The notes under the pieces: model-generated
Databases searched by the model: none
Told to the model about the DNA's origin: nothing
Seen by the model: only the letters and a program-made list of their open reading frames with translations
Part shown: positions 23,944 to 32,002 of the stretch, in pieces
Layout of the letters: the number at the start of each line of letters is the position of its first letter
Position numbering within the stretch: the first letter of the stretch is position 1
Position numbers and translations under genes: made by a program
Source of the DNA: Spirochaetota bacterium
GTDB taxonomy: Bacteria > Spirochaetota > Spirochaetia > Treponematales > Treponemataceae
Length of the DNA stretch: 64,000 bases
Assembly: GCA_023443865.1 (NCBI GenBank)
Contig: JAEZST010000022.1
Location: forward strand, 1-64,000
Reading direction: 5' to 3'

Positions 23944-25275
23944 TCAGCGGAGAATGGGTATGACCTTGGGCTCCGCGAGGAAGGCACGGGGATTGGTTTT
24001 TTTCGCGGCGGAAACGGCGCGCTTGATCTGCGCCATGGTGCAGGGCTTCGTCGTGATGGCGAAGAGGGCGCCCGGTGCGTCGGCCGCGCGCAGGTTATGG
24101 GAAACCGTGTCGATATTGATGGCCTCGTCGCCGATGGCGGAGGTGACCAAGCCGGTTATGCCGGGAACGTCTTCGGTGTCGAAGATGACGGCGTACGGCA
24201 TTTCGCGACGGTCAAAGTCGAGGATGCGCAGGTTCTGGTCGGGGTAGTCGCGCAGGGCGGCCTTCCCGTGGCGGGCTATGAACACGATATCGGACACGAT
24301 GGCGCTGCCCGTTTCCAGGCGGCCCGCGCCCTGGCCGATAAAGACGTTGCCGTCGGAATAGGCGCCGGTGAGCGCGACCGCGTTGGTGGCCCCGCTTATG
24401 TCGGAGAGAATGTTGCCCTTTCGGACGAGCATGGGGCGCACGGTGGCGTATACCCCGTCGCCTTCCCGTTTCGCGTGGCAAATAAGCTTGATAACCGCGC
24501 CCACTTCCCGCGCGAAGGCCGTATCTTCCGGCGTAACGGTGTCGATTCCCAGTACCGGGAAATCGCCGACCTTGGCGTTTATGCCGAAGAGGAGCTTCAA
24601 GAGGATGAGGAGTTTGTGCCCGGCGTCGCCGCCGTTAATGTCCAGGGTCGGGTCCGCTTCCGCGTAGCCCATGGCCTGGGCACCCTTGAGGGCTTCCGCG
24701 AAGCTCAGTCCCTTTGTGGTCATGTTCGACAGGATGTAATTGCTCGTTCCGTTCATAATGCCGGAAACGGCGGTAATGTCGTCGCCGGTCATGCATTCGT
24801 TGATTCCCTTGATGACCGGGATCGCGCCGCAGACCGCCGCCTCGAACCCGACGGCCCGGCCGTTCGCCTGGGCGACCCCGAAGAGGCGCTCGTTATGCTT
24901 CGCGAGCATGGCCTTGTTGGCGGTTACGAGGTGCTTTCCCGCCGCGAGGGCGGCGGTCATGGTTTCGAGTAGCGAATCGGCGGTGCCGCCTACGGTTTCC
25001 ACTACCAGGTCGATGGAGGGATCGGCCAGGATTTTTTTCGTTTCCGCGGCGAGCTCGTCGGCGGAAAGCTCCGCGGCGTTTTCGGGACCCGCGAATAGGG
25101 TTCTGGGTATGGCGTGCCGTTTTGCGGCCGAGTCGGGGAATTTATCGAGGATTTTTACCAACGCGAGCGGAACGCCCGCGCGGGCGGAAAGGCTCCGCTC
25201 CTGTTTTAAGAGAATGTGGGCGGTTCCGCCGCCGACGGTTCCGCAGCCCAAGATGGCTATGTTGAAGGTTTTCAC
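23944..25275 (-). CDS. hom: Homoserine dehydrogenase
   Basis: A 443-aa NAD(P)-dependent enzyme converting aspartate semialdehyde to homoserine in the methionine/threonine pathway. The Rossmann motif is IAILGCGTVGGGTAHIL (about 5-21), the catalytic block is AAVCGAIPVIKGINEC with GTSNYILSNM, and a C-terminal ACT domain (about 355-425) has MPYAVIFDTEDVPG. The start is GTG, with AAGGAAAG upstream. It is not linked to threonine genes here. It is divergent from nifA. Confidence 0.96.
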   Translation of the reverse strand: MKTFNIAILGCGTVGGGTAHILLKQERSLSARAGVPLALVKILDKFPDSAAKRHAIPRTLFAGPENAAELSADELAAETKKILADPSIDLVVETVGGTADSLLETMTAALAAGKHLVTANKAMLAKHNERLFGVAQANGRAVGFEAAVCGAIPVIKGINECMTGDDITAVSGIMNGTSNYILSNMTTKGLSFAEALKGAQAMGYAEADPTLDINGGDAGHKLLILLKLLFGINAKVGDFPVLGIDTVTPEDTAFAREVGAVIKLICHAKREGDGVYATVRPMLVRKGNILSDISGATNAVALTGAYSDGNVFIGQGAGRLETGSAIVSDIVFIARHGKAALRDYPDQNLRILDFDRREMPYAVIFDTEDVPGITGLVTSAIGDEAINIDTVSHNLRAADAPGALFAITTKPCTMAQIKRAVSAAKKTNPRAFLAEPKVIPILR

Positions 25276-25309
25276 GGTTTTTCTTTCCTTATTATGAAGT
25301 TGGACGAAT

Positions 25310-25337
25310 TCTATATAAGGATTGCGGTGAGTGTCAA
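25310..25337 (-). promoter_or_regulatory. hom promoter
   Basis: On the minus strand TTGACA (25337-25332), a 16-base spacer and TATAGA (25315-25310). Confidence 0.6.
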
Positions 25338-25356
25338 GAAAACCGACCGAGTTCGC

Positions 25357-25395
25357 TTGACAGTTATGCGTTTTTTATGCAGTATTTTCGCATAA
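25357..25395 (+). promoter_or_regulatory. nifA promoter with inverted-repeat operator
   Basis: TTGACA (25357-25362) with a weak -10 CAGTAT after 17 bases. An inverted repeat TTATGC (25375-25380), nine bases, GCATAA (25390-25395) covers the -10 and start point. Its right half, TATTTTCGCATAAATATT, is nearly the same as the sequence upstream of the HEPN-synthase promoter. Confidence 0.55.
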
Positions 25396-25403
25396 ATATT
25401 CAG

Positions 25404-25441
25404 GACGATCTGGGTTTACCGGCCAGATCGTCTTTTTTTTT
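25404..25441 (+). terminator. Intrinsic terminator-like hairpin in the nifA leader
   Basis: GACGATCTGG (25404-25413) pairs with CCAGATCGTC (25423-25432), followed by about nine Ts. It ends only ten bases before the nifA start codon and about 20 bases after the predicted transcription start, so most RNA might stop here unless read-through is promoted. Confidence 0.7.
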
Positions 25442-25451
25442 GGGGATAACG

Positions 25452-27029
25452 ATGAAGGATACGGTCCGGACAGAATGTTCCTCGTGCGAGCGCGAGCTCA
25501 CGGAGCTGCGGCTTCTCTATGAGATTAGCGCTCTCCTGGCGGAACCGTCGGACATGATAGGTATCCTTGCCGAGGTACTCGCGGTGATGGAACGTAATTT
25601 GGGGATTAGCCGCGGCCTTATTACCATATTAAACCGCTCGAACGGGGAGATCGAGATCGAAACCGCCCTGGGCTACGGCTCCGGCTCCGTTGAACGGGGG
25701 CGCTATCGCCCCGGGGAGGGCATTATCGGGCGCGTGATCGAAACCGGGAACCCCATCGCCGTTCCGCGCATCGCCGACGAACCCCTCTTTCTCGACCGTA
25801 CCGGCGCCAGAAAGGGCCTTGATACGTCCGCCATTTCCTTCGTGTGCGTGCCCATCAAGACCGGCAGCGAGGTAATCGGCTCCATCGCGGTGGATTCTCC
25901 CTACCTGCAAAAGGTGCCCCTGGAACGCGTTACCCGCGTTCTCGCGATAATCGCCTCGTCCGTCAGTCAGGCGGTTCGGCTGCGGCAGGTCGCCCAGGAA
26001 GAGGTAGACACCCTTCGCGCCGAAAACGAGCGGCTCCAGTCCGCCCTGAAGACCCGGAACGCGCCTGAGGGCGTGATCGGAAATTCGAAGATCATGCGCG
26101 ACCTGTACGCTCAGATCGAGCAGGTAAGCGCCACCAACGCGACGGTGCTTTTGCTCGGCGAAAGCGGGGTAGGCAAGGAGCGGATCGCCCACGCGATACA
26201 TTTCGGTTCGCCGCGGTCGGAAAGGCCCTTCGTGAAACTCAACTGCGCGGCCATTCCCGAAAGCCTGATCGAAAGCGAGCTGTTCGGCCACGAGAAGGGG
26301 GCTTTCACCAACGCCACGGAACGCAGGAAGGGCAAGTTCGAGCTGGCGAACGGGGGCACCATATTCCTGGACGAGATCGGCGAGATGCCCCTTTCCCTGC
26401 AGTCCAAGTTTCTTCGGGTGTTGCAGGAGCGGGAATTCGAGCGGGTCGGCGGTTCGGAATGCGTACGGGTGGATTTTCGGGTAATCGCGGCGACCAATCG
26501 CGATTTGCCCTCCCTGATCGCGGCGGGCAGATTCCGGGAAGACCTCTATTATCGACTGAACGTTTTTCCCGTGGTTGTTCCCCCGTTGCGGGAGCGGAAA
26601 ACCGACATCGTGCTGCTGGCGGACCACTTTACGGCGAAATTCGCCAAGGCCCACTGGAAGACGATCAAGCGAATCTCGCCCCCCGCCATGAGCCTCCTGA
26701 TGGCCCATGACTGGCCGGGAAACGTGCGGGAGCTTGAGAATTGCATTGAGCGGGCGGTTATCCTGAGCACCGACGGGGTCATACACGCGTTTCAGCTGCC
26801 CCCGAGCCTGCAGGGTCCCGGGCGGCGCGAGGGCGAGGGCCCGGGAGGCGGAACCCTGACCGAGATTATGGCCGGGCTGGAAAAGGGCATAATCGAGGAA
26901 GAACTGCGGAAAAACGGCGGAAACCTGAGCCGCGCCGCGAAGAGCCTGGGCATTACGGAGCGGATCATGGGGCTCCGCGCGAAGAAATACGGCATAAAGC
27001 CGAAGGGGGAAGGCAATGGCACTGAATGA
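25452..27029 (+). CDS. nifA: Sigma-54-dependent nitrogen-fixation activator NifA
   Basis: A 525-aa activator. The GAF sensor domain is at about 22-180, and the AAA+ domain at about 205-440 has Walker A GESGVGKE (236-243), Walker B GGTIFLDE and the sigma-54-contacting loop GAFTNA (283-288, a variant of GAFTGA). The Fis-type HTH is at about 480-515 (LSRAAKSLGITERIMGLRAKKYGI), typical of NifA. N-terminal CSSC may be a metal or redox site. The oxygen-sensing interdomain Cys pair of some NifA proteins is absent. Start 25452 (MKDTVRTE) follows the hairpin, with GGGGATAACG upstream. It overlaps the Nif11-like gene by 14 bases. Confidence 0.9.
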   Translation: MKDTVRTECSSCERELTELRLLYEISALLAEPSDMIGILAEVLAVMERNLGISRGLITILNRSNGEIEIETALGYGSGSVERGRYRPGEGIIGRVIETGNPIAVPRIADEPLFLDRTGARKGLDTSAISFVCVPIKTGSEVIGSIAVDSPYLQKVPLERVTRVLAIIASSVSQAVRLRQVAQEEVDTLRAENERLQSALKTRNAPEGVIGNSKIMRDLYAQIEQVSATNATVLLLGESGVGKERIAHAIHFGSPRSERPFVKLNCAAIPESLIESELFGHEKGAFTNATERRKGKFELANGGTIFLDEIGEMPLSLQSKFLRVLQEREFERVGGSECVRVDFRVIAATNRDLPSLIAAGRFREDLYYRLNVFPVVVPPLRERKTDIVLLADHFTAKFAKAHWKTIKRISPPAMSLLMAHDWPGNVRELENCIERAVILSTDGVIHAFQLPPSLQGPGRREGEGPGGGTLTEIMAGLEKGIIEEELRKNGGNLSRAAKSLGITERIMGLRAKKYGIKPKGEGNGTE

Positions 27030-27396
27030 GGCTGCGGCGTTTATGGAACGATGCGCCGGCGACGAGGGCTTTCGCGCCGCGGCGTACCAGACCGAAGGTC
27101 CCGGGGGATTTCTCGCCTGGGTGCGGGAATCCGGGTATTCGTTCAATCGGCATGAGCTGGAAGACGCCGCCCGGCGCATGAGGCTGCAGGCCCGGGACGA
27201 GGGCGAAGCGGCATTTGTCGAGGAATTGAAACAATGGTACGCGTTCCTTTCCGGCGGCCTCGATTCTTCGGATCTTTCCTCCGACCCATGCGATCCGCTC
27301 CCGTGCGCTTCCTGCGCTTCGGCTGGCAACTGTTCCTCGGGCGGGGCCGGGGCCGTGGGCTCCAAGGCCGCGGTACGTCCGGGTAGCGAGGCATGA
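27016..27396 (+). CDS. Nif11-like protein with four-cysteine tail, coupled to nifA
   Basis: A 126-aa protein with a Nif11-type domain in its first 60 or so residues (EAAAFMERCAGDEGFRAAAY ... GGFLAWVRESGYSFNRHELEDAA). Nif11 domains occur in diazotrophs and as leader peptides of nitrile-hydratase-type RiPPs. After an EELKQWYAFLSGG segment, the tail holds four cysteines in DPCDPLPCASC and GNC, then a Gly/Ala-rich end. It could be a metal-binding protein or a leader-plus-core precursor. It overlaps nifA by 14 bases and the GNAT gene by four (ATGA), so all three are co-translated. The WY segment is shared with the Nif11-like protein at 43880. Confidence 0.8.
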   Translation: MALNEAAAFMERCAGDEGFRAAAYQTEGPGGFLAWVRESGYSFNRHELEDAARRMRLQARDEGEAAFVEELKQWYAFLSGGLDSSDLSSDPCDPLPCASCASAGNCSSGGAGAVGSKAAVRPGSEA

Positions 27397-27923
27397 CCGC
27401 GCATACTGCCTCTGAATCGAAAGGCGCCCTCAGGCAAAAGCCCCGCGTGCGCCTCGCCGTAGAGGCCGACGTACCGCTTTTATATTCCCTTATCCGCGAC
27501 TTGGCGGCGTATGAGGACCTCTTGGACCGCTTCCTGTGCACGCCGGCTTCCTTGTCCCGCGAGTTATTCGTCGAACGGCTTCTCGGGGCGGCCATTGTCG
27601 AGCTGCCCCATGGCCCGGATTCTGAGTCTCCCGACGCGCCGTATCGGGTCGCGGGATTTGCGCTGTGGTATCATAATTTTTCCACCTTTCGGGGAAAGCG
27701 GGGCCTCTACCTTGAAGATCTTTTCGTTCGACCCGAATTCCGGGGAAAGGGCTGCGGCCGCGCCCTGCTTTCCTGGGTCGCCGAACACGCCCGAGCAACC
27801 GATTGCTTTCGGGTAGACTGGTCGGTGCTGTCCTGGAACGAGTCGGCGAAGTCTTTTTATCGGACGTTGGGAGCGGCTCCCGTGGCGGGATGGGAATGGT
27901 GGCGGATATCCTTGGAGGATTGA
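27393..27923 (+). CDS. GNAT-family N-acetyltransferase (diamine acetyltransferase-like)
   Basis: A 176-aa acetyl-CoA-dependent acyltransferase. LYLEDLFVRPEFRGKGCGRALL contains the V-x-x-x-x-R-G-x-G-x-G/A acetyl-CoA loop, and VDWSVLSWNESAKSFYRTLGA is the conserved C-terminal core of SAT1/diamine acetyltransferase-like enzymes. The start overlaps the Nif11-like stop by four bases. The substrate is unknown; a polyamine, another amine, or the neighbouring Nif11 peptide are all possible. Confidence 0.88.
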   Translation: MTAHTASESKGALRQKPRVRLAVEADVPLLYSLIRDLAAYEDLLDRFLCTPASLSRELFVERLLGAAIVELPHGPDSESPDAPYRVAGFALWYHNFSTFRGKRGLYLEDLFVRPEFRGKGCGRALLSWVAEHARATDCFRVDWSVLSWNESAKSFYRTLGAAPVAGWEWWRISLED

Positions 27924-27997
27924 TTCCGGCACGGCGGAAATAATAGATATTTATACATAATTAGTGAATAAAAATACATAAAATCTCGCGAATTTAC

Positions 27998-28026
27998 TTG
28001 ACGCATCCGGTTAACAGCGGTAGTAT
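27998..28026 (+). promoter_or_regulatory. Sigma-70 promoter upstream of the small RNA/leader
   Basis: TTGACG (27998-28003), exactly 17 bases and TAGTAT (28021-28026). Two ATACATAA direct repeats in the AT-rich stretch just upstream could act as activator or UP-element sequence. Confidence 0.65.
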
Positions 28027-28032
28027 AGATCT

Positions 28033-28118
28033 ATCAGTCATTTCCGGACTGGTGTGAGAAGTGAGAAACGGAATTACCGTGCGGTTTCGGGAGAAAGCCG
28101 CACGGTTTTTCTTTTTTT
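28033..28118 (+). ncRNA. Candidate small RNA or regulatory leader ending in a terminator
   Basis: From the predicted start near 28033 a stem CAGTC/GACTG (28035-28051) competes with a longer pairing TTCCG (28042-28046)/CGGAA (28069-28073). Then comes a terminator with the 9-bp stem ACCGTGCGG/CCGCACGGT (28076-28106) and a run of Ts. The mutually exclusive pairings suggest a switch, or a small RNA of about 85 nt. It does not match any riboswitch class I can recall. About 60 bases later is the phosphoesterase start codon. Confidence 0.5.
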
Positions 28119-28175
28119 GACCTTTTCTCCCGATCGCTGGAATCTATCAAAGCGCATGCCCTACAATGGAATATA

Positions 28176-29000
28176 ATGAGAATCGCGGTACTTTCCGATA
28201 TTCACGCCAATATACTCGCCTTTGAGGCCGTCGTTAAGGACCTCAAACGGATCCCTCCCGATTATATCGTTTTTCTTGGCGATCTGGTGGTTACCGGTCC
28301 CCGTCCCAAGGAATGCTTTGAGCTTTTAAAATCCCTGCATCCCCAAGTGTGGCTGTTGGGCAATACCGACGACTGGCTTGCCGAGGATTCCGTGGACAAT
28401 ACGGACGTGTTGCCCCCCACGAGCCATGAAAAGCTTCTCCTTTCCCTGGCCGATTTTGCCCGCGCCCGATTGGACGAAACGGACCAGTCCTTTCTGTTGA
28501 GCCGGCCCATTTCGCGGTTTCTTTCCTTTCCCGCCATCGAGTCCGCGGATACGACCTTTGAAAACGACCGCTCGGCCCTGCTCGCCGATTCGGGCATGAC
28601 CTGCTGTCACGCTTCCCCGGGTTCCTACACCCAGTCCCTTCATCCCGGCATTTCCGCCAACGTGTTGCACTCGGCCATTCGCGGCGCCCGCGGCAGGCTC
28701 GTGGTCTGCGGGCATACCCATTACCGGGTGTGCTTTAGCCATAACGGCATGGCGGTGTTTAATTTCGGCTCCGTGAGCATGCCTTTCAACTCCCCCGTCC
28801 TTTATCCTACCAGGGCGGACATACGTGACGGGTCCCGCGCCATCGCCCAGTACGGCTTTATGGAAGTGGGCCCCGACGGCCTTGCGTCGTACGAAAGCCG
28901 CGAGGTTCAGTTCGACCTATCCGAGCTCATCCGCGATATGGAGCGGCTCGATTATCCCGGACTCGAGATCGTCCTGGAAAAATACGTGGGGAACCGTTAG
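28176..29000 (+). CDS. Calcineurin-like metallophosphoesterase
   Basis: A 274-aa dimetal phosphoesterase of the YfcE/calcineurin-like superfamily. Metal ligands are in LSDIHAN (about residues 6-12), FLGDLVVTGP, LLGNTDDW (GNTD in place of the more usual GNHD), and CGHTHYRV (about 183-190). The substrate is unknown; related enzymes act on phosphodiesters or serine/threonine phosphates. It lacks signal or membrane segments. It lies after the candidate leader and before the converging EPS operon. Confidence 0.85.
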   Translation: MRIAVLSDIHANILAFEAVVKDLKRIPPDYIVFLGDLVVTGPRPKECFELLKSLHPQVWLLGNTDDWLAEDSVDNTDVLPPTSHEKLLLSLADFARARLDETDQSFLLSRPISRFLSFPAIESADTTFENDRSALLADSGMTCCHASPGSYTQSLHPGISANVLHSAIRGARGRLVVCGHTHYRVCFSHNGMAVFNFGSVSMPFNSPVLYPTRADIRDGSRAIAQYGFMEVGPDGLASYESREVQFDLSELIRDMERLDYPGLEIVLEKYVGNR

Positions 29001-29026
29001 GGTAACCGCTTTCGCGAATTGCCCGC

Positions 29027-32002
29027 TCAATGCGCCCCAAAAAAGGCCGCGAGCTCCCCGACCGCCGGTTTTTTTCGCGCCTGCCAGCGCGGTTCCGTCC
29101 ATTTCCTAAACGCGTAGCGCCAAGAATCAGCGAGGGTCCCGCCTTTCCGGGGGAAGAGTTCCCGTACCTCAGCGCCCCCTACCGAGCCGATAAACATGCC
29201 CTGCAGGGTAATGGCCCCACATTCGGCCGTTTGGAGGGAATCGGGGGGCGGCCAAGCGCCAAAGAAGCGCGGATCGTCGATTACCAGCGCCCGGGAGGGA
29301 TCCGCGACGTTCAGCATCGTCCAGGGAACGCGCGCGGTCAGCGTATCTCCCTCGACGGAAATGCCCCGGTTTCCCGCCGCTATCCTTGACCGGTCCGTCT
29401 CCCCGACGCCGCTCCTTCTGCCAAGGCTATCTACCGTTTCCCGGTTTACCGTGATTCTGACTTCCTCGTAGGCGGAGGCCTTGGCCCCCGTCATGGCGAA
29501 ACGGTTCTTTCCGACGTTGCAGGTGTCCGCGGCGAGGAGCGTTCCGGCGCTTACCCGCGAACCGTCGAGGGGGAGGGGTATTTCCAGGAGGAACTCGAAG
29601 CCCCTGCGAATTTCTCCGCTGATCGGCTCGGGCTCGGCGGCGCGGCTCAAGGCCGTTATTCCCGATTCGGGATCGCGCACGTCAAACCCGACCGTGAGGG
29701 TTCCCCGCACGGTTTGCCACCCACCCTCCCTCGTTAGGGTTAGGGTTAGGAATTCCTCGTTTCCCGCGGTTCCCAGGCGCGACGCGAAGGCCCCCTCCGT
29801 TTCGACGGCCTCTCCTTCGGGCGTTGGCCGCGGCGGCCCCGCGTCCATGGCGATAATGCCGTAATACTGCTCCGGGTCCAGGGCGTTGTGCCATGCCTGA
29901 TGCCCGCTAAAGGGTATCATGAACGGCGCGGTGGTCCAGGTTTGCTTGGCCCATTCGTCGGCCCATTCAAAGATAACGGCGCCCATATACCCTTCCCGGA
30001 GGGCCGCTTTCGCCATCCGCACGAGCGCGGGTCCCTGCCTATCCTCGGATATGCCCCCATGGTCAAGCCCGTCCGGGGCGATATGCGCGGTTCCCCAGCT
30101 TGTCGAAAGCCCGAATTCCGCGAGGAGGAGAGGGTAGCGGGGCGAGAACGCGCGAAGCTCCTTAAGGTATCCGCCGTACCGGAATTCGCCTTCCTCGTCG
30201 CGGTATTTCGAATACCAGGGGGTGGCTATCATAAAGTCGGGATAATTGGGATAGATATGCCAGGAACTGAAGAAGCCCCCGGCGAAATCGGGACTCACCT
30301 CGATATGGTCGATCACCACTTCCGCCTTGTCGTTTGCCAGGGCCCGGCCGTCGAGCAGGGGGTCGCGCCATTCGACCCAATGGGGAAGGGGATCCAGGGG
30401 GGGCCAGCTTACCACCGAAACGGGCCGGGCTTGGCCCCATCGGTCCGCCTCGAGAGACGCCACGCGGTCGCAGGCCTCGGCGAGCCAGGCTTCCGTCGGG
30501 CTCCCCTTCGGCACGGAAAACCAACGGCCGGAATAGACATGGCCCGTATTGAGGGCATCGGTATCGAGTACCTCATCGCTTTCTATTTCCCTACCCACCA
30601 GGAAGGCGGCTACCCAGGGCGACGCGTCCGCGTCGTATACCCCGAAGGCCCGCCCCGTGCGTTCCGGTACGGTCGCCGCGCCGTGAACGGCGGAAACGGC
30701 GTATTCGATTTCCCGGTAGAAGGCTTCGGAATAGGCCGTATCCAGAAGGTTGCGGCCCGGAGCCGCCTCGTCCGGCCAGATTTCCTGGAGAAGGAAGAGT
30801 TCCCCGCCCGGGTTTGCCCGGTTGAACGCCGCCAAGCTTCGGTAAAATTCCGGGGGAAAGAGGGTATATACGCGGATAGCGTTCAGGCGCATGTCCCGCA
30901 TGAGGGAAAACCAATGCCAATACAGGGCTTCGTCCCGCGAGAATTCCGTAAAGGCCTTTCCGGGCAGGGCGCTTCCCAGATTGACTCCCTTGATAGTAAA
31001 GGGTTCCCAGGGTCCCTCGCCCGTTTGCCTCCACATGCGAACGGAGTCAACCTTGAAGCGGTACGCGACCGCGGGGTTCGCGGCCTGCTCCGGAACGGAC
31101 TGGTCCCGCAATCCCTTTTTTTCTTTCGCCGCCGCCGTTTCGGCGCGGAACAGGGGCGCATACATCCTCCAGTAGGCCTCTTCCCGCGAACCGGGGAAGT
31201 ACAGGGCGAATTTGGATCGATACCATTCGTTTACCGGGTCCAAGGCGATTTTTTGGAAACGCGCCGCCTCGGCGAGATCGGCATTTAAAAGCAGGGCGCT
31301 GGTTCTGGGCGTAACCCGTTCGATAGCGGCATAGAGCGTCGTGGGTATCCCCGCGGCGGTCAGCCGGGCGCGGCCCTCGTCCGTCAGATTGAGCTCGATT
31401 CGCCCGATTCCCCGGGCCGTCTCCCCGGTTCCCCGGTCCGGCGCGGGCGTATTGAGGGCAAAGGGCCCGTTCAGGCTGGCCGTGGTTCCGTGAAGGCTCA
31501 CGAGCGGGGTTTTCCCGTCGAAATCGCGAACCGGTTCCAAGATCACCGATGACCCGTCGTTTTTCTGAAATACCAGGCAGGGAAGGCCCGTGGCGCCCTC
31601 GGGTCGCCGCGAGAGCGCCGCGGCAAGGCCCGGCATTGCCCCGGCAAGGCCCTGAGTCTCCGCCTCCCCAGGAGTTTCCGTCTCTTCCGCCCGTACGTAG
31701 CGGCCGCTCCAGGGCGAAGCCGTTATGCCGAAGAGGGCCGCGATTTCCGGAAGCGGTTGTCGGTCCCCGTCGGCCCCTACGCTTGCGCCCGTGGCGATGA
31801 TTCTCGAGCCCGAACCCGCTATCCGCAAGACGGTTTCCGAAGACGGCATAATGCCGGAAAGGACATAGGGGTCGGAAAAGCCTTTCTCGCCGGTTACCGG
31901 GGCCGGGGCGAGGCCGGAAAGCGCGTAGGTCAGGAGTAGCGAGGCGAGCATTGCCAGGGGAATCAACCCGAGAAAATACTGTAACCGTTCGCGGAATTTC
32001 AT
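29027..32002 (-). CDS. Membrane-anchored glycoside hydrolase-like protein
   Basis: A 991-aa protein with one N-terminal membrane anchor (about 12-34) and a large extracytoplasmic part. The centre (about 330-680) looks like a GH2/GH5-type TIM barrel, with FTIKGVNLGSALPGKAFTEF, the loop MRLNAIRVYTLFPPEFYRS, and a carboxylate in LLLAEFGLSTSW followed by VIFEWADEW. The C-terminal part (about 730-960) is beta-rich. It overlaps the glycosyltransferase stop by four bases, so it probably processes, binds or exports the glycan made by that enzyme. Exact family unknown. Confidence 0.7.
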   Translation of the reverse strand: MKFRERLQYFLGLIPLAMLASLLLTYALSGLAPAPVTGEKGFSDPYVLSGIMPSSETVLRIAGSGSRIIATGASVGADGDRQPLPEIAALFGITASPWSGRYVRAEETETPGEAETQGLAGAMPGLAAALSRRPEGATGLPCLVFQKNDGSSVILEPVRDFDGKTPLVSLHGTTASLNGPFALNTPAPDRGTGETARGIGRIELNLTDEGRARLTAAGIPTTLYAAIERVTPRTSALLLNADLAEAARFQKIALDPVNEWYRSKFALYFPGSREEAYWRMYAPLFRAETAAAKEKKGLRDQSVPEQAANPAVAYRFKVDSVRMWRQTGEGPWEPFTIKGVNLGSALPGKAFTEFSRDEALYWHWFSLMRDMRLNAIRVYTLFPPEFYRSLAAFNRANPGGELFLLQEIWPDEAAPGRNLLDTAYSEAFYREIEYAVSAVHGAATVPERTGRAFGVYDADASPWVAAFLVGREIESDEVLDTDALNTGHVYSGRWFSVPKGSPTEAWLAEACDRVASLEADRWGQARPVSVVSWPPLDPLPHWVEWRDPLLDGRALANDKAEVVIDHIEVSPDFAGGFFSSWHIYPNYPDFMIATPWYSKYRDEEGEFRYGGYLKELRAFSPRYPLLLAEFGLSTSWGTAHIAPDGLDHGGISEDRQGPALVRMAKAALREGYMGAVIFEWADEWAKQTWTTAPFMIPFSGHQAWHNALDPEQYYGIIAMDAGPPRPTPEGEAVETEGAFASRLGTAGNEEFLTLTLTREGGWQTVRGTLTVGFDVRDPESGITALSRAAEPEPISGEIRRGFEFLLEIPLPLDGSRVSAGTLLAADTCNVGKNRFAMTGAKASAYEEVRITVNRETVDSLGRRSGVGETDRSRIAAGNRGISVEGDTLTARVPWTMLNVADPSRALVIDDPRFFGAWPPPDSLQTAECGAITLQGMFIGSVGGAEVRELFPRKGGTLADSWRYAFRKWTEPRWQARKKPAVGELAAFFGAH

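Noticed and set aside
24000..24500. Open frames over hom on the plus strand as separate genes
   Set aside because: Antisense to hom, with no ribosome sites or domains.
28033..28118. Known riboswitch (preQ1, fluoride, guanidine, SAM types considered)
   Set aside because: The conserved loop sequences of these classes are absent, so it is kept only as an unassigned structured RNA.
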